Shown here: in pieces, positions 17,878-28,201 of the stretch | How the letters are laid out: every line of letters starts with the position of its first letter | Numbering within the stretch: position 1 is the stretch's first letter | NCBI GenBank assembly: GCA_041844735.1 | Contig: JBGZBP010000044.1 | Span: forward strand, 1-46,478 | From: CAJPNN01 sp041844735 | GTDB taxonomy: Bacteria; Bacillota; Clostridia; Peptostreptococcales; Anaerovoracaceae | Length of the DNA: 46,478 nt | Direction: 5' to 3' | Notes under the pieces: generated by a model | What the model saw: only the letters and a program-made list of their open reading frames with translations | What the model was told of the DNA's origin: nothing | Databases searched by the model: none | Program-made: the position numbers and the translations under genes

Positions 17878-17917
17878 TGCCTATAATTCGTGTATACATT
17901 ATAATATAGTATCTGTT

Positions 17918-19486
17918 TTACTTAAATCCCTTGAGCACGTTCTCCATACGAGAAAGAGCCACTGCTATCATAAGTGACGGTGAAACTCGTCCGTCCGTTA
18001 TATCAACCCCCAGTATATCCCTCATTCTTTTGATTCGATATTGAACGGTATTATGGTGTACATCCAAAAGCTTGGCTGTATCCGGTATATTGAGAGCCGC
18101 ATCCAACATGTAAGTGGTCATAGTCTCAAACAGTTGCCTGTCTTTAAGTTCTTTGGACAATCTCAGTGACGCAACCAAATTAAGATAATTCTGTTTTACG
18201 GCTCCGCCCTGCATCGAGATTTCAATGCAATTTGAAACCACCGCCATCTCGAATTTTGAAAAAATCTTCTTTTTCGGGAAGACGTAGCCGGCGAATCCCG
18301 ATGTTTCATTTATCATTTTAAATCCCGCTACCGCACTCTCAGGGTTTTCCAATCCCGATACGTGATATATATATTCCCTGCCGCTGTTCTCAAACATTTC
18401 CAATAGGATATTCTCCGCTCCTGCTTTCATTCGGTCTTCTTTTGTCAAAATAATACCGGCGGTTTCTTCTTCATCCACAGTACGTATTATTTTCAAATCC
18501 GTTTGCTCCTCAAAATGCGCAAAAAACTTGTTATATTTTTCCTTGTTGTCGCCACTGACAGTAAACACGCCTGCCACTTTATAGTCCGCAAACCCCGCTT
18601 CTTCCTTCAAGCTGTATGCCAGGGTGATATTTCCTCTCCTCATCGCCTTGACAAATTCTCCGTTAAGATCTCTCTCAGGAGTATATTTCCACATACCCAT
18701 TGCCAGTTCCAATATCTCCGCAAGTTTTGTAATCTCGGCTGCAGAGTACGATTCTTCATTATCCACGATGAACATATATTGTTTTTTTCCGCCTATACTG
18801 ACAGGCCCCCAGTATGTCAACACCCCGTTAACATCTATCATCGTATAGATTCCGGACTTTTCAATTTCTTTTCCTCTTTCGATAGCCAGTTTTATCGCAT
18901 CTTCTATTGTTGCATTATGCTGCGTTTCCACCGTGAATATCGGATTGAAATCCTCACTCAAAAGTATAAGTTGGAAATTGTTTTTAATCGCTGCCTGCCG
19001 AACAGCCGCCTGAAAATTCGTGTGTTTTTCAAAGTCCAAAAGATGAAAAATAGTATTGGTAATCAATCTGTTTTCAAAGCTTTCATCATCTTTAAGCTTC
19101 CTTGTAACTTCATAAATCATATTGGCATAATCTTTACTGCTCTTTCCCTTTAAATCATAAATAGGAACTCCCAACATTTCAGCAAATGATAATATTCCCG
19201 AAGCTATTTCCTCTCCGGGCGATGCCGTTACAAGCAAAGCTGCTATTCTCACCTCCGCAAATTCCTTTATCATCTTCTTTTGAATCTTCACATCCCAAGA
19301 CACAAAAAAAGATGAGAGTACCAGCTCATCTTTTTCAAATTGTGTTTTTTGCACATCAAGTTTTTCAGTGTTTTCCAACACAGAAATACCGCTGACTACC
19401 TTCTTAGTGGTATTAACTTTTTTTGTCAGTAGTTTGGCATCTTTAAAACAAGGCAATGCCAAACTCTCTTTTACTGTCATACTCAT
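17918..19486 (-). CDS. PucR/CdaR-family transcriptional regulator
   Basis: A DNA-binding regulator of ~522 residues. The C-terminus holds the PucR helix-turn-helix (LLDVHHNTVQYRIKRMRDIL), preceded by a central GGDEF-like/CdaR region. The N-terminal half has no recognised ligand domain that I can name. The frame opens with GTG at 19495, but ATG 19486 (or 19480) is better placed behind GGGTGAG. It starts ~13 bases after the ftsH stop, so it is the tail of the fab-ftsH operon. It lies just upstream of the decarboxylase operon, which it may control; that is inference. Confidence 0.83.
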   Translation of the reverse strand: MSMTVKESLALPCFKDAKLLTKKVNTTKKVVSGISVLENTEKLDVQKTQFEKDELVLSSFFVSWDVKIQKKMIKEFAEVRIAALLVTASPGEEIASGILSFAEMLGVPIYDLKGKSSKDYANMIYEVTRKLKDDESFENRLITNTIFHLLDFEKHTNFQAAVRQAAIKNNFQLILLSEDFNPIFTVETQHNATIEDAIKLAIERGKEIEKSGIYTMIDVNGVLTYWGPVSIGGKKQYMFIVDNEESYSAAEITKLAEILELAMGMWKYTPERDLNGEFVKAMRRGNITLAYSLKEEAGFADYKVAGVFTVSGDNKEKYNKFFAHFEEQTDLKIIRTVDEEETAGIILTKEDRMKAGAENILLEMFENSGREYIYHVSGLENPESAVAGFKMINETSGFAGYVFPKKKIFSKFEMAVVSNCIEISMQGGAVKQNYLNLVASLRLSKELKDRQLFETMTTYMLDAALNIPDTAKLLDVHHNTVQYRIKRMRDILGVDITDGRVSPSLMIAVALSRMENVLKGFK

Positions 19487-19498
19487 TATTCTCACCCA

Positions 19499-21439
19499 TT
19501 ATTCTTCGTCTACTTTTCTAAATTCCTGAATAGCCTCATCATTTTCAAATTTACCCGACAGCTTTTCCGGCTCAGTTTTTTTGTCTTCCGATTCAGGGCT
19601 TTCCTCTTTTAAATCACTTACGCTCATTTCCCCTATGAACAATGCCTCAAACTGATTTGCATCTATGGTCTCCACTTCCAGCAAGGCCTCCGCAATCAGA
19701 TTCAGTTTGTCCATATTTTCAAGAAGCATCTTCTCCGCCTCGTCAAAGCAGCCATCTATAATATCTTTTACTTCATTATCAATCAGCGATGCCATAGACT
19801 CCGAAAAATTCTGTTTAGTTGAAAAGTCTCTTCCAAGGAAGATTTCGTCCTCTCCACTATAGTTTACGGGGCCGATTTTATCACTGAAGCCATATTGTGT
19901 CACCATCGCTCTTGCCACTTTCGTAGCACGCTCTATATCATTACTCGCACCGGTGCTTATATCATCTAAAGTCAACTTTTCCGCAACACGTCCGCCGAGC
20001 AGATGAATTATCATATTCCTCATGCCCGTCTTTGTTTCATAATACTTGTCCTCCTTAGGCAAAGTCATAGTAAAACCTCCCGCGCTGCCTCTAGGTATTA
20101 TTGTAACCTGGTGCACAGGATCTCCGTTAGGAATCAACCTTGCCAACACTGCGTGTCCCGCCTCATGAAAAGCCGTCAACTTTCTTTCTTTCTCGCTTAT
20201 TACTCTGCTTCTTTTTTCAGGACCTGCTATTACTTTGGTAACTGCCTCTTCTATGTCCTTCATCATTATAACTTTACCGTTTCTCCTTGCAGTGATAAGC
20301 GCAGCTTCATTCAACATGTTCTCTATATCTGCAGGCGAAAATCCCGGTGTTCGCCTCGCTAACACTTTCGGGTTCACTTCTTTATGAAGCGGCTTATTCT
20401 TGGAATGAACCTTGAATATCGCTTCTCTTCCTACAATATCAGGCATTCCTATAACTACCTGTCTGTCAAATCTTCCGGGTCTCAAAAGTGCAGGATCCAG
20501 AACATCAGGTCTGTTGGTCGCAGCCAGTATGATTATCCCCGAATTTTCTCCAAATCCGTCCATCTCTACCAACAATTGATTCAAGGTCTGCTCCCTCTCA
20601 TCGTTTCCGCCTCCCATGCCGGCTCCTCTTTTTCTTCCCACTGCATCAATTTCATCTATAAAGACTATGCACGGAGAATTTTTCTTAGCCTGTTCAAATA
20701 AATCTCTAACTCTGGAAGCTCCCACACCGACGAACATTTCAACAAAATCGGATCCGCTTATTGAAAAGAACGGTACTCCCGCTTCCCCTGCCGTCGCACG
20801 TGATATGTATGTTTTTCCTGTTCCGGGGCCCCCGACAAGCAATGTTCCCTTAGGAATCCTTGCTCCCAGGCCTTTATATTTTGCAGGATTTTTCAAAAAA
20901 TCAACAATCTCCTGCAGTTCTTTCTTTTCTTCTTCAAGACCTGCCACATCATTAAACGTGACCTTTCTTAAGTCCTCATCCTTATACAGCCTTGCTCGAC
21001 TTTTACCGAATGACATGACCTTACCGCCACCGCCACCTTGGCGGTTAAGGAAAAATACCCATATGAATATGAACAATCCGACAGTAAGGATAGTAGGCAA
21101 CAAACTAAGCAACAAGCTGGTCTGTTTAGGTTTATCACTGCTGACCTCAACTTTACCTTTCTCCATCTGTTCAAATAAATATTTCTCCTGTAATATTCTT
21201 ATATCTTCTATCGACCATGAGTATGATATAAACTCCTTGCCGTTTTTCAGTTTACCCTCTATAACTCTTCCATTTATCTCTATATTCCTTACTTTTTCAT
21301 CCGCCACATACTGAACCACCTTGGAAAACGGTAATTTATTAACACTTCCGCCAAGAGGATTCTTATATATTGTAGCTACACTCACTACCAGTATAAAAAT
21401 AAATATATAGACTCCTACGCCCTTAAATCCGTTCTTCAC
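19499..21439 (-). CDS. ftsH: ATP-dependent zinc metalloprotease FtsH
   Basis: A membrane-anchored AAA+ protease for quality control. I place the start at the GTG at 21439, seven bases after GGAGG, giving 646 residues. The frame runs up to 21541 into tilS. Two transmembrane segments (~8-24, ~108-131) flank an extracytoplasmic domain. Walker A is GGPGTGKT at 203-210, a slight change from the usual GPPGTGKT. Also visible are IVFIDEIDAVGRKRG, the SRH region ATNRPDVLDPALLRPGRFDR, and the zinc site HEAGH near residue 425. The C-terminal ~35 residues are charged. It sits between tilS and pucR. Confidence 0.95.
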   Translation of the reverse strand: MKNGFKGVGVYIFIFILVVSVATIYKNPLGGSVNKLPFSKVVQYVADEKVRNIEINGRVIEGKLKNGKEFISYSWSIEDIRILQEKYLFEQMEKGKVEVSSDKPKQTSLLLSLLPTILTVGLFIFIWVFFLNRQGGGGGKVMSFGKSRARLYKDEDLRKVTFNDVAGLEEEKKELQEIVDFLKNPAKYKGLGARIPKGTLLVGGPGTGKTYISRATAGEAGVPFFSISGSDFVEMFVGVGASRVRDLFEQAKKNSPCIVFIDEIDAVGRKRGAGMGGGNDEREQTLNQLLVEMDGFGENSGIIILAATNRPDVLDPALLRPGRFDRQVVIGMPDIVGREAIFKVHSKNKPLHKEVNPKVLARRTPGFSPADIENMLNEAALITARRNGKVIMMKDIEEAVTKVIAGPEKRSRVISEKERKLTAFHEAGHAVLARLIPNGDPVHQVTIIPRGSAGGFTMTLPKEDKYYETKTGMRNMIIHLLGGRVAEKLTLDDISTGASNDIERATKVARAMVTQYGFSDKIGPVNYSGEDEIFLGRDFSTKQNFSESMASLIDNEVKDIIDGCFDEAEKMLLENMDKLNLIAEALLEVETIDANQFEALFIGEMSVSDLKEESPESEDKKTEPEKLSGKFENDEAIQEFRKVDEE

Positions 21440-21479
21440 GCTTATACCTCCATACGATTGACCTATTCTTGTAATTTTA

Positions 21480-23003
21480 TCATATTTGATACCAATATTC
21501 AAGCAACAGCAAGCTGCGTGTCGTTGCCTCCACCTTGACATTTTCGCTGATTCTCATACCCGGTATCACCAGCACTTCATTGCCGCAACAAATCATGTAC
21601 ACCCTATCTCTACTGTACTGAGGCACTTTATCATCAATAAAAATATCTTTTATTTTTTTGTAATTATTCATGCCGAGCGGTATCATTTTATCACCGCTTT
21701 TTCTGGTTCTAATCACAAGCTTGTCCGAAACATCTTTAAGCTTCTCATAATCCAAAACGCACTTCCAGTCCGCCTCACTTCTTATCAGCACTTCCTGCTT
21801 TTCGGAAATTTTACAGAATGATACCTTCATTTTTCCGAATCTCGCATCCTGAAAGCAATCGGTTTTTTGAATGTCAAAGTTAAGTTCCACCCCGTCAGCG
21901 TCAACACTCGGGATTTCTCTCTTAATATTTGCAGTGTTGCAAAATACTATTGCATCATGTGATACATGCATCACAAAACCGCCCGGAAGTTCTATCATTT
22001 TACCTGTGATACCTTCCCGTATTGCATAATCACACTCTTCCATCCTCTCATATGTCATGCCGTTTTTCATGCCTATGTCTTCCAGCACTTTATATATTAC
22101 TCTGGATCTGATCGCCGGATGAAGGTTTTTCATCTTTTCCTTGTTGAAAGATATATCCCCCGGAGATTCCGTTTTTTCACGCTTCATAAAATATGATTGC
22201 CTGTCTTTACTGATTTTTTTCTTTCCGAACAAACTTATATCTTCAAAAGCCTCTTCCAAAAATTTATCTACTTGTTTTCCGAAATAATCTTCATCCCTTC
22301 TTGCCATCTCACCCAGCCTGTATATGGAGTCAGAAATGTTCGGATTGAAGTTTCTCTCAATATATGGAATAAGCTCAAGTCTTACCTTGTTTCTGGCATA
22401 TATTGTTTCTAGATTCGTCTTATCTGAGCATGGCTTCAACATACTGTCTCTACAATAATCGACGATATCCTCTTTTCTTATATTCAACATGGGGCGTATT
22501 ATTTTCCATTTTTCACTATGTGCTGAGAATCCCATGGCTGAAAGCCCTTTAATTCCGGTTCCTCTCATCACTCGCATCAATATGGTTTCCGCTTGATCAT
22601 CAAGGTTGTGTGCGGTGGCTATCGACGCCGTTCTCCCTGAGTTAACGAGCTCTTCTGCAATCTCGTAAAAAAATTCGTATCTTACCTTTCTCGCCATATC
22701 TTCAAATGACCGCTTTTCTTTTTTTGCCAACTCTGAAACAGGTGCTTTCATAATACGTATCTTTATGTCATGCAGCTCACACAGTCTTCTACAATATCGC
22801 TCATCTCTATCCGCTTCTTCGCCTCTCATCATATGATTCACATGAGCCGCCATGATATCAAACCCCAGCTCTTCTCTCAGCTCATTTAAAATAGAAAAAA
22901 GGCACACAGAATCCGGGCCTCCCGAAAGACCCAGTATTACAATGTCACCTCTTTTTATCAGTTCATTTTCCGTTATATTTTTTTTGATTTTTTCCCTGAT
23001 CAT
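21480..23003 (-). CDS. tilS: tRNA(Ile)-lysidine synthase
   Basis: Converts C34 of tRNA-Ile(CAU) to lysidine, essential for reading AUA. It has 507 residues: the PP-loop motif SGGPDS at 27-32, ATAHNLDDQAETILMRVMRGTG and RPMLNIRKEDI. A C-terminal TilS domain contains TRKSGDKMIPLGM and KIKDIFIDDKVP. The longer-than-average middle region is typical of clostridial TilS. It lies 13 bases from tatD and 40 bases before ftsH, the usual Firmicutes neighbour. Confidence 0.95.
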   Translation of the reverse strand: MIREKIKKNITENELIKRGDIVILGLSGGPDSVCLFSILNELREELGFDIMAAHVNHMMRGEEADRDERYCRRLCELHDIKIRIMKAPVSELAKKEKRSFEDMARKVRYEFFYEIAEELVNSGRTASIATAHNLDDQAETILMRVMRGTGIKGLSAMGFSAHSEKWKIIRPMLNIRKEDIVDYCRDSMLKPCSDKTNLETIYARNKVRLELIPYIERNFNPNISDSIYRLGEMARRDEDYFGKQVDKFLEEAFEDISLFGKKKISKDRQSYFMKREKTESPGDISFNKEKMKNLHPAIRSRVIYKVLEDIGMKNGMTYERMEECDYAIREGITGKMIELPGGFVMHVSHDAIVFCNTANIKREIPSVDADGVELNFDIQKTDCFQDARFGKMKVSFCKISEKQEVLIRSEADWKCVLDYEKLKDVSDKLVIRTRKSGDKMIPLGMNNYKKIKDIFIDDKVPQYSRDRVYMICCGNEVLVIPGMRISENVKVEATTRSLLLLEYWYQI

Positions 23004-23016
23004 ATTTTAACTTCTT

Positions 23017-23787
23017 TTAAATTGGTATATTAAAAAACTTCTTTGCGTTCGCAGCAGTTATCACAGCTACTTCATGATAACTCATTCCCTTTATTTCCGC
23101 CATTTTCATTGCAGTCTGCTTTACATACATAGGCATATTAATCTTGCCTCTGTACGGTTCGGGTGCTAAATAAGGGGAATCCGTCTCAACCATCAACCTG
23201 TGGATAGGAACAGTCTGCACCACTTCTACCGCACGTCGGGAATTTTTATAAGTTAGAGGTCCGGCAATTGAAATCATCGCCCCAAGCCTCACATACTCTT
23301 TTGCCAATTCTGCACTTCCCGAATAACAATGTAACAATACTTTTGTATCAAACGCATTTTCCTGCTTCAATATCTGCATAGTATCATTGTTTGCTTCCCT
23401 ATCATGGATAATAATCGGCATATCCAATTCCAAAGCTAATTTTATTTGTTCCCTGAACCAGTATTGCTGTACATCCCTCGGAGAATGGTCATAGTGATAA
23501 TCCAGTCCTATCTCTCCTATAGCCTGAATCTTGGGTTTCTTCGCCAGTCCTTTTATCATTTTAAGAACATCGTCATCCATGTACTTCACCTCGTGAGGAT
23601 GGCAACCTACTGCTCCGTAGCACCAATCGAATTCTCGGACATTCTTAACCGTCATCATTGAACTTTCAAGATCGCACCCAACATCCATAACATAATCCAC
23701 TTCGGACTCCTCTATCCATTTTGCAAGTTCAGCACGATTTTTATTAAATTTTTCACTGTTTATATGTGCATGTGAATCAAATAGCAT
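23017..23787 (-). CDS. tatD: TatD-family metal-dependent hydrolase
   Basis: A 256-residue TIM-barrel nuclease/hydrolase. Metal ligands are visible in FDSHAHIN at the start, GEIGLDYHYDH, the central IIHDREAN, VLLHCYSG and the final VETDSPYLAPEPYRG. The family includes DNA 3'-5' exonucleases and D-aminoacyl-tRNA deacylases; which activity applies cannot be read here. It lies eight bases after metG, a very common pairing. Confidence 0.93.
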   Translation of the reverse strand: MLFDSHAHINSEKFNKNRAELAKWIEESEVDYVMDVGCDLESSMMTVKNVREFDWCYGAVGCHPHEVKYMDDDVLKMIKGLAKKPKIQAIGEIGLDYHYDHSPRDVQQYWFREQIKLALELDMPIIIHDREANNDTMQILKQENAFDTKVLLHCYSGSAELAKEYVRLGAMISIAGPLTYKNSRRAVEVVQTVPIHRLMVETDSPYLAPEPYRGKINMPMYVKQTAMKMAEIKGMSYHEVAVITAANAKKFFNIPI

Positions 23788-23795
23788 AAACTCTC

Positions 23796-25718
23796 CTATC
23801 TCACTCTGTTACCGGATTCTGCTGCGGATGTCACAAATTCAAGCCTATCTGCATTATCAGCAAACAGCAGCATACCCTGAGACATTTCTCCCCTAAGCTT
23901 TACAGGCTTCAGATTTGCCACAACTACTACATTCTTTCCTATCATATCCGCCGGTTCGTAATATTCCGCTACTCCGGATACAATCTGTCTCACTTCTCCG
24001 CCGATTTTTACCTGCGATACCAAAAGTTTATCAGCTTTCGGATGTTTCTTACAGTCAATTATCTTTCCCATTCTGAGATCTACCTTGTCAAAATCCTCTA
24101 TGCCGATTTCCTGCTTATATTCAGGTATCTTCTCCTTAGGTTCTCCCAGTTTTTCCAACTCTTCTATCTCTTTTTCTATGTCAAGTCTCGGGAAAATAGC
24201 CTCACCTTTTTTCACTTTTTCTCCTGCTGTCAAATCGAATCTTTTTGCATCTTCCCAAGCCACATCCTTACCAAGTCCCAACTGCTCTCTCATTTTTGCA
24301 GATGTCGTATGCATAAACGGATAAATCAATATGGAAACTATTCTCAAAGATTCTGCAAGATTGTGGAGCACTGTATCCAACTTCGGTTTTGATGCCTCGT
24401 CTTTCGCAAGAGCCCACGGCATGGTTTCATCAATATATTTGTTTGTACGTCTTATCAGTGTCCAAATTTCCTCCAATGCCATGCTGAAGCTGAATTTTTC
24501 CATCTGTGCAGAAACCCTTGCCGCTGTTGTAACAGCCATTTCTTTCAATTCATCGTCAGGCTCATTCGCTTCTTTCGCGTTCGGAATGATTCCGTCATTA
24601 TATTTTTCTATCATGGATACTGTTCGGCTCAGCAAATTTCCAAGATCGTTTGCCAAATCAAAATTCATCCTGTTAAGCATAAGTTCATTGGTAAAGTTTC
24701 CATCTTGCCCGAAAGTATACTCTCTCAAAAGAAAATATTTCAGTGCATCTACCCCGTACCTGTCAATCAGTTTGACAGGATCCACAACATTGCCTCTGGA
24801 TTTTGACATCTTTCCTCCGTCCAGCAATATCCATCCATGTCCCAGAACTTTCTTCGGCAAAGGTACATCCATGGACATCAACATAGCCGGCCATATAATT
24901 GAATGAAACCTGACTATTTCCTTTCCCACTAAATGGACGTCACAAGGCCAGTACTTCTCATACTTATCACTACTTTCATCGTCTATAACGGGATATCCCA
25001 ATGCCGTAACATAGTTTGACAGTGCGTCAAGCCACACGTATATAACATGCTTTTCATCTATAGGTACGGGTATCCCCCAATCAAAACTGGTTCTTGATAT
25101 ACAGAGATCTTCAAGCCCTTGCTTAACAAAGCTTATCATTTCATTTCTTCTGGAATCCGGCTCAAGAAATTCCGGAGTCTTTTCAAACAGTTCCAAAAGT
25201 CTGTCCTGATATTTTGAAAGCTTGAAAAAATATGCTTCCTCACGTGCTTTTTCCACTACAGCTCCGCAGTCCGGGCACTTCCCGTCTACAAGCTGAACAT
25301 CGGTCCAAAAAGCCTCACACGGAGTGCAATACCAGCCCTCATAGTCACTTTTATAAATATCGCCGTTATCATAAATCTTTTTAAATATTTCCTGTACTCT
25401 TTTCGTATGTCTTTCATCCGTTGTCCTTATAAAGTCGTCATAGGAGATTTCCATTGTTTCCCAAAGCTTCTTTATCCCATCAACTATGTGATCTACATAC
25501 GCCTGAGGTGTTGCCCCCGCTGCATCAGCTTTTTTCTGTATTTTTTGACCATGTTCATCTGTTCCCGTAAGAAACATGACATCATATCCCTCAAGCCTTT
25601 TGAACCTAGCCATGGCATCCGCCATTACAGTACAGTATGTATGCCCTATATGCAAATTATCACTAGGGTAATAAATAGGTGTGGTAATATAATATTTTTC
25701 TTTAGTCAATTCATTCAT
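23796..25718 (-). CDS. metG: Methionyl-tRNA synthetase
   Basis: Charges tRNA-Met. It has 640 residues: HIGH at 23-26, a zinc knuckle with CTPC and CPDC (~residues 131-149), and KMSKSRGN. An anticodon-binding helical domain is followed by a C-terminal EMAP/tRBD domain (DLRMGKIIDCKKHPKADKL). It lies 27 bases after fabZ with no room for a T-box leader, so it is transcribed as part of the fab operon unless an internal promoter exists. Confidence 0.96.
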   Translation of the reverse strand: MNELTKEKYYITTPIYYPSDNLHIGHTYCTVMADAMARFKRLEGYDVMFLTGTDEHGQKIQKKADAAGATPQAYVDHIVDGIKKLWETMEISYDDFIRTTDERHTKRVQEIFKKIYDNGDIYKSDYEGWYCTPCEAFWTDVQLVDGKCPDCGAVVEKAREEAYFFKLSKYQDRLLELFEKTPEFLEPDSRRNEMISFVKQGLEDLCISRTSFDWGIPVPIDEKHVIYVWLDALSNYVTALGYPVIDDESSDKYEKYWPCDVHLVGKEIVRFHSIIWPAMLMSMDVPLPKKVLGHGWILLDGGKMSKSRGNVVDPVKLIDRYGVDALKYFLLREYTFGQDGNFTNELMLNRMNFDLANDLGNLLSRTVSMIEKYNDGIIPNAKEANEPDDELKEMAVTTAARVSAQMEKFSFSMALEEIWTLIRRTNKYIDETMPWALAKDEASKPKLDTVLHNLAESLRIVSILIYPFMHTTSAKMREQLGLGKDVAWEDAKRFDLTAGEKVKKGEAIFPRLDIEKEIEELEKLGEPKEKIPEYKQEIGIEDFDKVDLRMGKIIDCKKHPKADKLLVSQVKIGGEVRQIVSGVAEYYEPADMIGKNVVVVANLKPVKLRGEMSQGMLLFADNADRLEFVTSAAESGNRVR

Positions 25719-25745
25719 CTCCTCTGCGATTATAATATAACGATT

Positions 25746-26180
25746 CTATCTTTCAACAGCAAACATAATTTCTGCTGAACATGCCAGCTTATCGCCTTTG
25801 TAAGCCTTTCCGCTTCCAGTGCCTATACCTCTTCTGAATGTGGAAAGTTCCACTTCCATTCTCAAAACATCTCCCGGCAATACCTGTTCTCTGAATTTGG
25901 CATCTTTAATGCCGGCGAACAGTGCAATTTTCCCCTTAAATTCAGGCACACTAAGAGCTGCAACAGCCCCTGTCTGTGCCATGGCTTCAACTATCAGCAC
26001 TCCCGGCATTATAGGCTTTTCAGGGAAATGCCCTTTAAAAAAGTACTCGTCTTCCCTCACATACTTTATTCCCACCGCTTTTTCGCCCGGTATTAATTCT
26101 ATCAGTTCATCAACCAGCAGAAAAGGCTCTCTGTGCGGTATTATTTTTTTAATTTCTTCTTTATCCAACAAAATACTCAT
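25746..26180 (-). CDS. fabZ: 3-hydroxyacyl-ACP dehydratase FabZ
   Basis: Dehydrates 3-hydroxyacyl-ACP in fatty acid elongation. It has 144 residues in a hotdog fold with catalytic H51 in KGHFPEKPIMPG and E65 in LIVEAMAQTG. It starts 26 bases after fabF. Confidence 0.95.
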   Translation of the reverse strand: MSILLDKEEIKKIIPHREPFLLVDELIELIPGEKAVGIKYVREDEYFFKGHFPEKPIMPGVLIVEAMAQTGAVAALSVPEFKGKIALFAGIKDAKFREQVLPGDVLRMEVELSTFRRGIGTGSGKAYKGDKLACSAEIMFAVER

Positions 26181-26206
26181 CTCAACTCGTCCCTTACACT
26201 ACTTTA

Positions 26207-27439
26207 TTATGCTTCAAACTTCTTGAAGATGAGTGATCCGTTATGTCCCCCGAATCCAAGCGAATTGCTCATAGCATATTTTACATCAACGTGTCTCGCA
26301 ACATCAGGCACATAATCCAAATCCAGCTCCGGATCAGGTACTCTTATGTTTATAGTTGGCGGTATTATGCCGTCTTCAATGGACTTGATGCATATTATCG
26401 CTTCTATTGCTCCTGCGGCACCCAGTAAATGTCCTGTCATACTCTTTGTGGAACTTACCGGAACCACTTTTGCAAAATCTCCGAAAACAGTCTTTATAGC
26501 TCTGGTCTCGAAAAGGTCGTTATATGGAGTTCCTGTGCCGTGTGCATTTATATATGAAACTTCTTCAGGACGTATTCCTGCCATATTGATAGCCTCTACC
26601 ATAGCCTGTGCCGCCCCTGTTCCGTCCGGTGCCGGAGCAGTTATATGATGAGCATCGCAAGAACTTCCATAGCCGACAACTTCTCCGTATATCTTTGCAC
26701 CTCTCTCAAGTGCATGATCCAGCGACTCCAAAATCACAATTCCTGCACCTTCACCCATTACAAATCCGTCTCTTTCTTTGTCAAAAGGAGTTGAGCATCT
26801 GTCAGCATCATCTCTGGTGGATAATGCCGTCATGTTTGCAAACCCCGAAAAGCACGCAGGTGCAAACGGAGCTTCCGCCCCACCTGCTATTATTGCGTCT
26901 GCTCTTCCATTTATTATGTTATACATTCCTTCTCCTATTGAATGCGTACCGGTAGCACATGCTGTAACTATATCTATGCAATTACCCTTGGCATTAAACT
27001 CAATAGCAATACTACCTGCCATAATATTTCCTATAACCATAGGCACCAACATAGGAGAAACTCTTTTAACCCCTTTCTCAAGCGCCTTTGTTTTTTCAGC
27101 TTCCAAAGTCATAATCCCGCCTATACCTGACCCTGCGATTACTCCCAGTCTTTCAGGCTTTATGTTTTCACCCGATACAAGTCCGCTCATTTCCATGGCT
27201 TCTTTTGCAGCCGCCACGCCATATTGGCAAAATAAATCCATTCTCTTTGCCGCTCTCGGATCGTGATATTCGAAATCCTTGACTTCTGCTCCCATGGTAG
27301 CTTTCTGCTCGTTCGGATCAAATTTTGTAATAGTTCCTATACCGTTTTTTCCTTCATGAATACCTTGCCAGAAATCTTTAACATTGTTTCCTAAAGGCGT
27401 TACAGCTCCATATCCTGTAATAACTACTCTTTTATTCAT
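26207..27439 (-). CDS. fabF: 3-oxoacyl-ACP synthase II (FabF)
   Basis: The elongating condensing enzyme. It has 410 residues with the Cys-His-His triad in DIVTACATGTHS, NAHGTGTPYND and TGHLLGAAGAIEA. It starts with MNKRVVITGYGAVTPLGN and ends with the family signature SNSLGFGGHNGSLIF. It lies 21 bases after fabG. No acyl carrier protein gene lies between fabG and fabF, where many clostridia carry one. Confidence 0.96.
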   Translation of the reverse strand: MNKRVVITGYGAVTPLGNNVKDFWQGIHEGKNGIGTITKFDPNEQKATMGAEVKDFEYHDPRAAKRMDLFCQYGVAAAKEAMEMSGLVSGENIKPERLGVIAGSGIGGIMTLEAEKTKALEKGVKRVSPMLVPMVIGNIMAGSIAIEFNAKGNCIDIVTACATGTHSIGEGMYNIINGRADAIIAGGAEAPFAPACFSGFANMTALSTRDDADRCSTPFDKERDGFVMGEGAGIVILESLDHALERGAKIYGEVVGYGSSCDAHHITAPAPDGTGAAQAMVEAINMAGIRPEEVSYINAHGTGTPYNDLFETRAIKTVFGDFAKVVPVSSTKSMTGHLLGAAGAIEAIICIKSIEDGIIPPTINIRVPDPELDLDYVPDVARHVDVKYAMSNSLGFGGHNGSLIFKKFEA

Positions 27440-27460
27440 AGTTCCCTATCCTTTCATAAG

Positions 27461-28201
27461 CTAGACGCTCATTCCGCCATCTACTCCCAGTACCTGCCCT
27501 GTAATATATGATGCTTTATCCGATGCAAGAAATGCTACCGCATCTGCAATATCCTGAACATTGCCTGCTCTTCCGACACTAATAGCCTGAACCATAGCTT
27601 CCTTTTGAGCATCGCTGAGCACTGCCGTCATATCCGTCTCGATGTATCCGGGTGCTACAGCATTTACCGTAATCCCTCTCTTGCCCAGTTCCTTGGCTGC
27701 CGACAATGTCATTCCTATCATACCCGCCTTTGAGGCACTATAGTTAACCTGACCCGCATTTCCTTTAACTCCCACTATTGAAGTCATATTGATGACCCTT
27801 CCGAATCTCTGTTTCATCATTATATCGGATGCAAATTTAAGCATATAAAAACTTCCGTTGAGATTTATATCCAGCACGGAATCAAAGTCTTCCGGCTTCA
27901 TTCTCATCAAAAGTTTGTCGTTTGTGACACCTGCATTATTCACTAAGATATCAACAGATCCCAGTTTTTCTTTGCAAAAATCGACTGTCTTCTTTGCAAA
28001 CTCGGCATCCGCCACATCTCCTTTAATGATTTCAACCTTGGTTCCGAACGTTTCCAGTTCGCTTTTTGCATTATTTGCAGCCTCGTCATTACTTCTGTAT
28101 GAGATAACCACGTTCGCCCCTTGCTTACAAAATTCCTTCGCTATACCGAATCCGATTCCTCTAACTCCACCTGTAATAATTGCATTTTTCCCTTTTAACA
28201 T
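27461..28201 (-). CDS. fabG: 3-oxoacyl-ACP reductase FabG
   Basis: An NADPH-dependent SDR that reduces 3-oxoacyl-ACP. It has 246 residues from ATG 28201, which follows GGGAG by eight bases and overlaps the fabD stop by one base (TAATG). The frame also has an ATG at 28216 without a good site. The cofactor loop is TGGVRGIGFG; the NNAG motif and catalytic S141, Y154 and K158 are visible, and the end is GQVLGVDGGMSV. Confidence 0.96.
   Translation of the reverse strand: MLKGKNAIITGGVRGIGFGIAKEFCKQGANVVISYRSNDEAANNAKSELETFGTKVEIIKGDVADAEFAKKTVDFCKEKLGSVDILVNNAGVTNDKLLMRMKPEDFDSVLDINLNGSFYMLKFASDIMMKQRFGRVINMTSIVGVKGNAGQVNYSASKAGMIGMTLSAAKELGKRGITVNAVAPGYIETDMTAVLSDAQKEAMVQAISVGRAGNVQDIADAVAFLASDKASYITGQVLGVDGGMSV

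Noticed and set aside
18503..19153. Long open frame (216 codons) on the plus strand
   Set aside because: It lies wholly inside the PucR-type gene on the other strand, has no ribosome binding site and no recognisable domain.
21440..21541. Longer N-terminus for FtsH overlapping tilS
   Set aside because: The extension is the reading of the tilS 3' end. GTG 21439 behind GGAGG gives a normal FtsH start.
25719..25745. T-box leader ahead of metG
   Set aside because: Only 27 bases separate fabZ and metG, too short for a T-box. The lysS gene likewise has only 87 bases between it and greA and shows no T-box motif.
26346..27266. Several open frames opposite fabF
   Set aside because: They are antisense shadows of a fully conserved gene, and their composition mirrors it.
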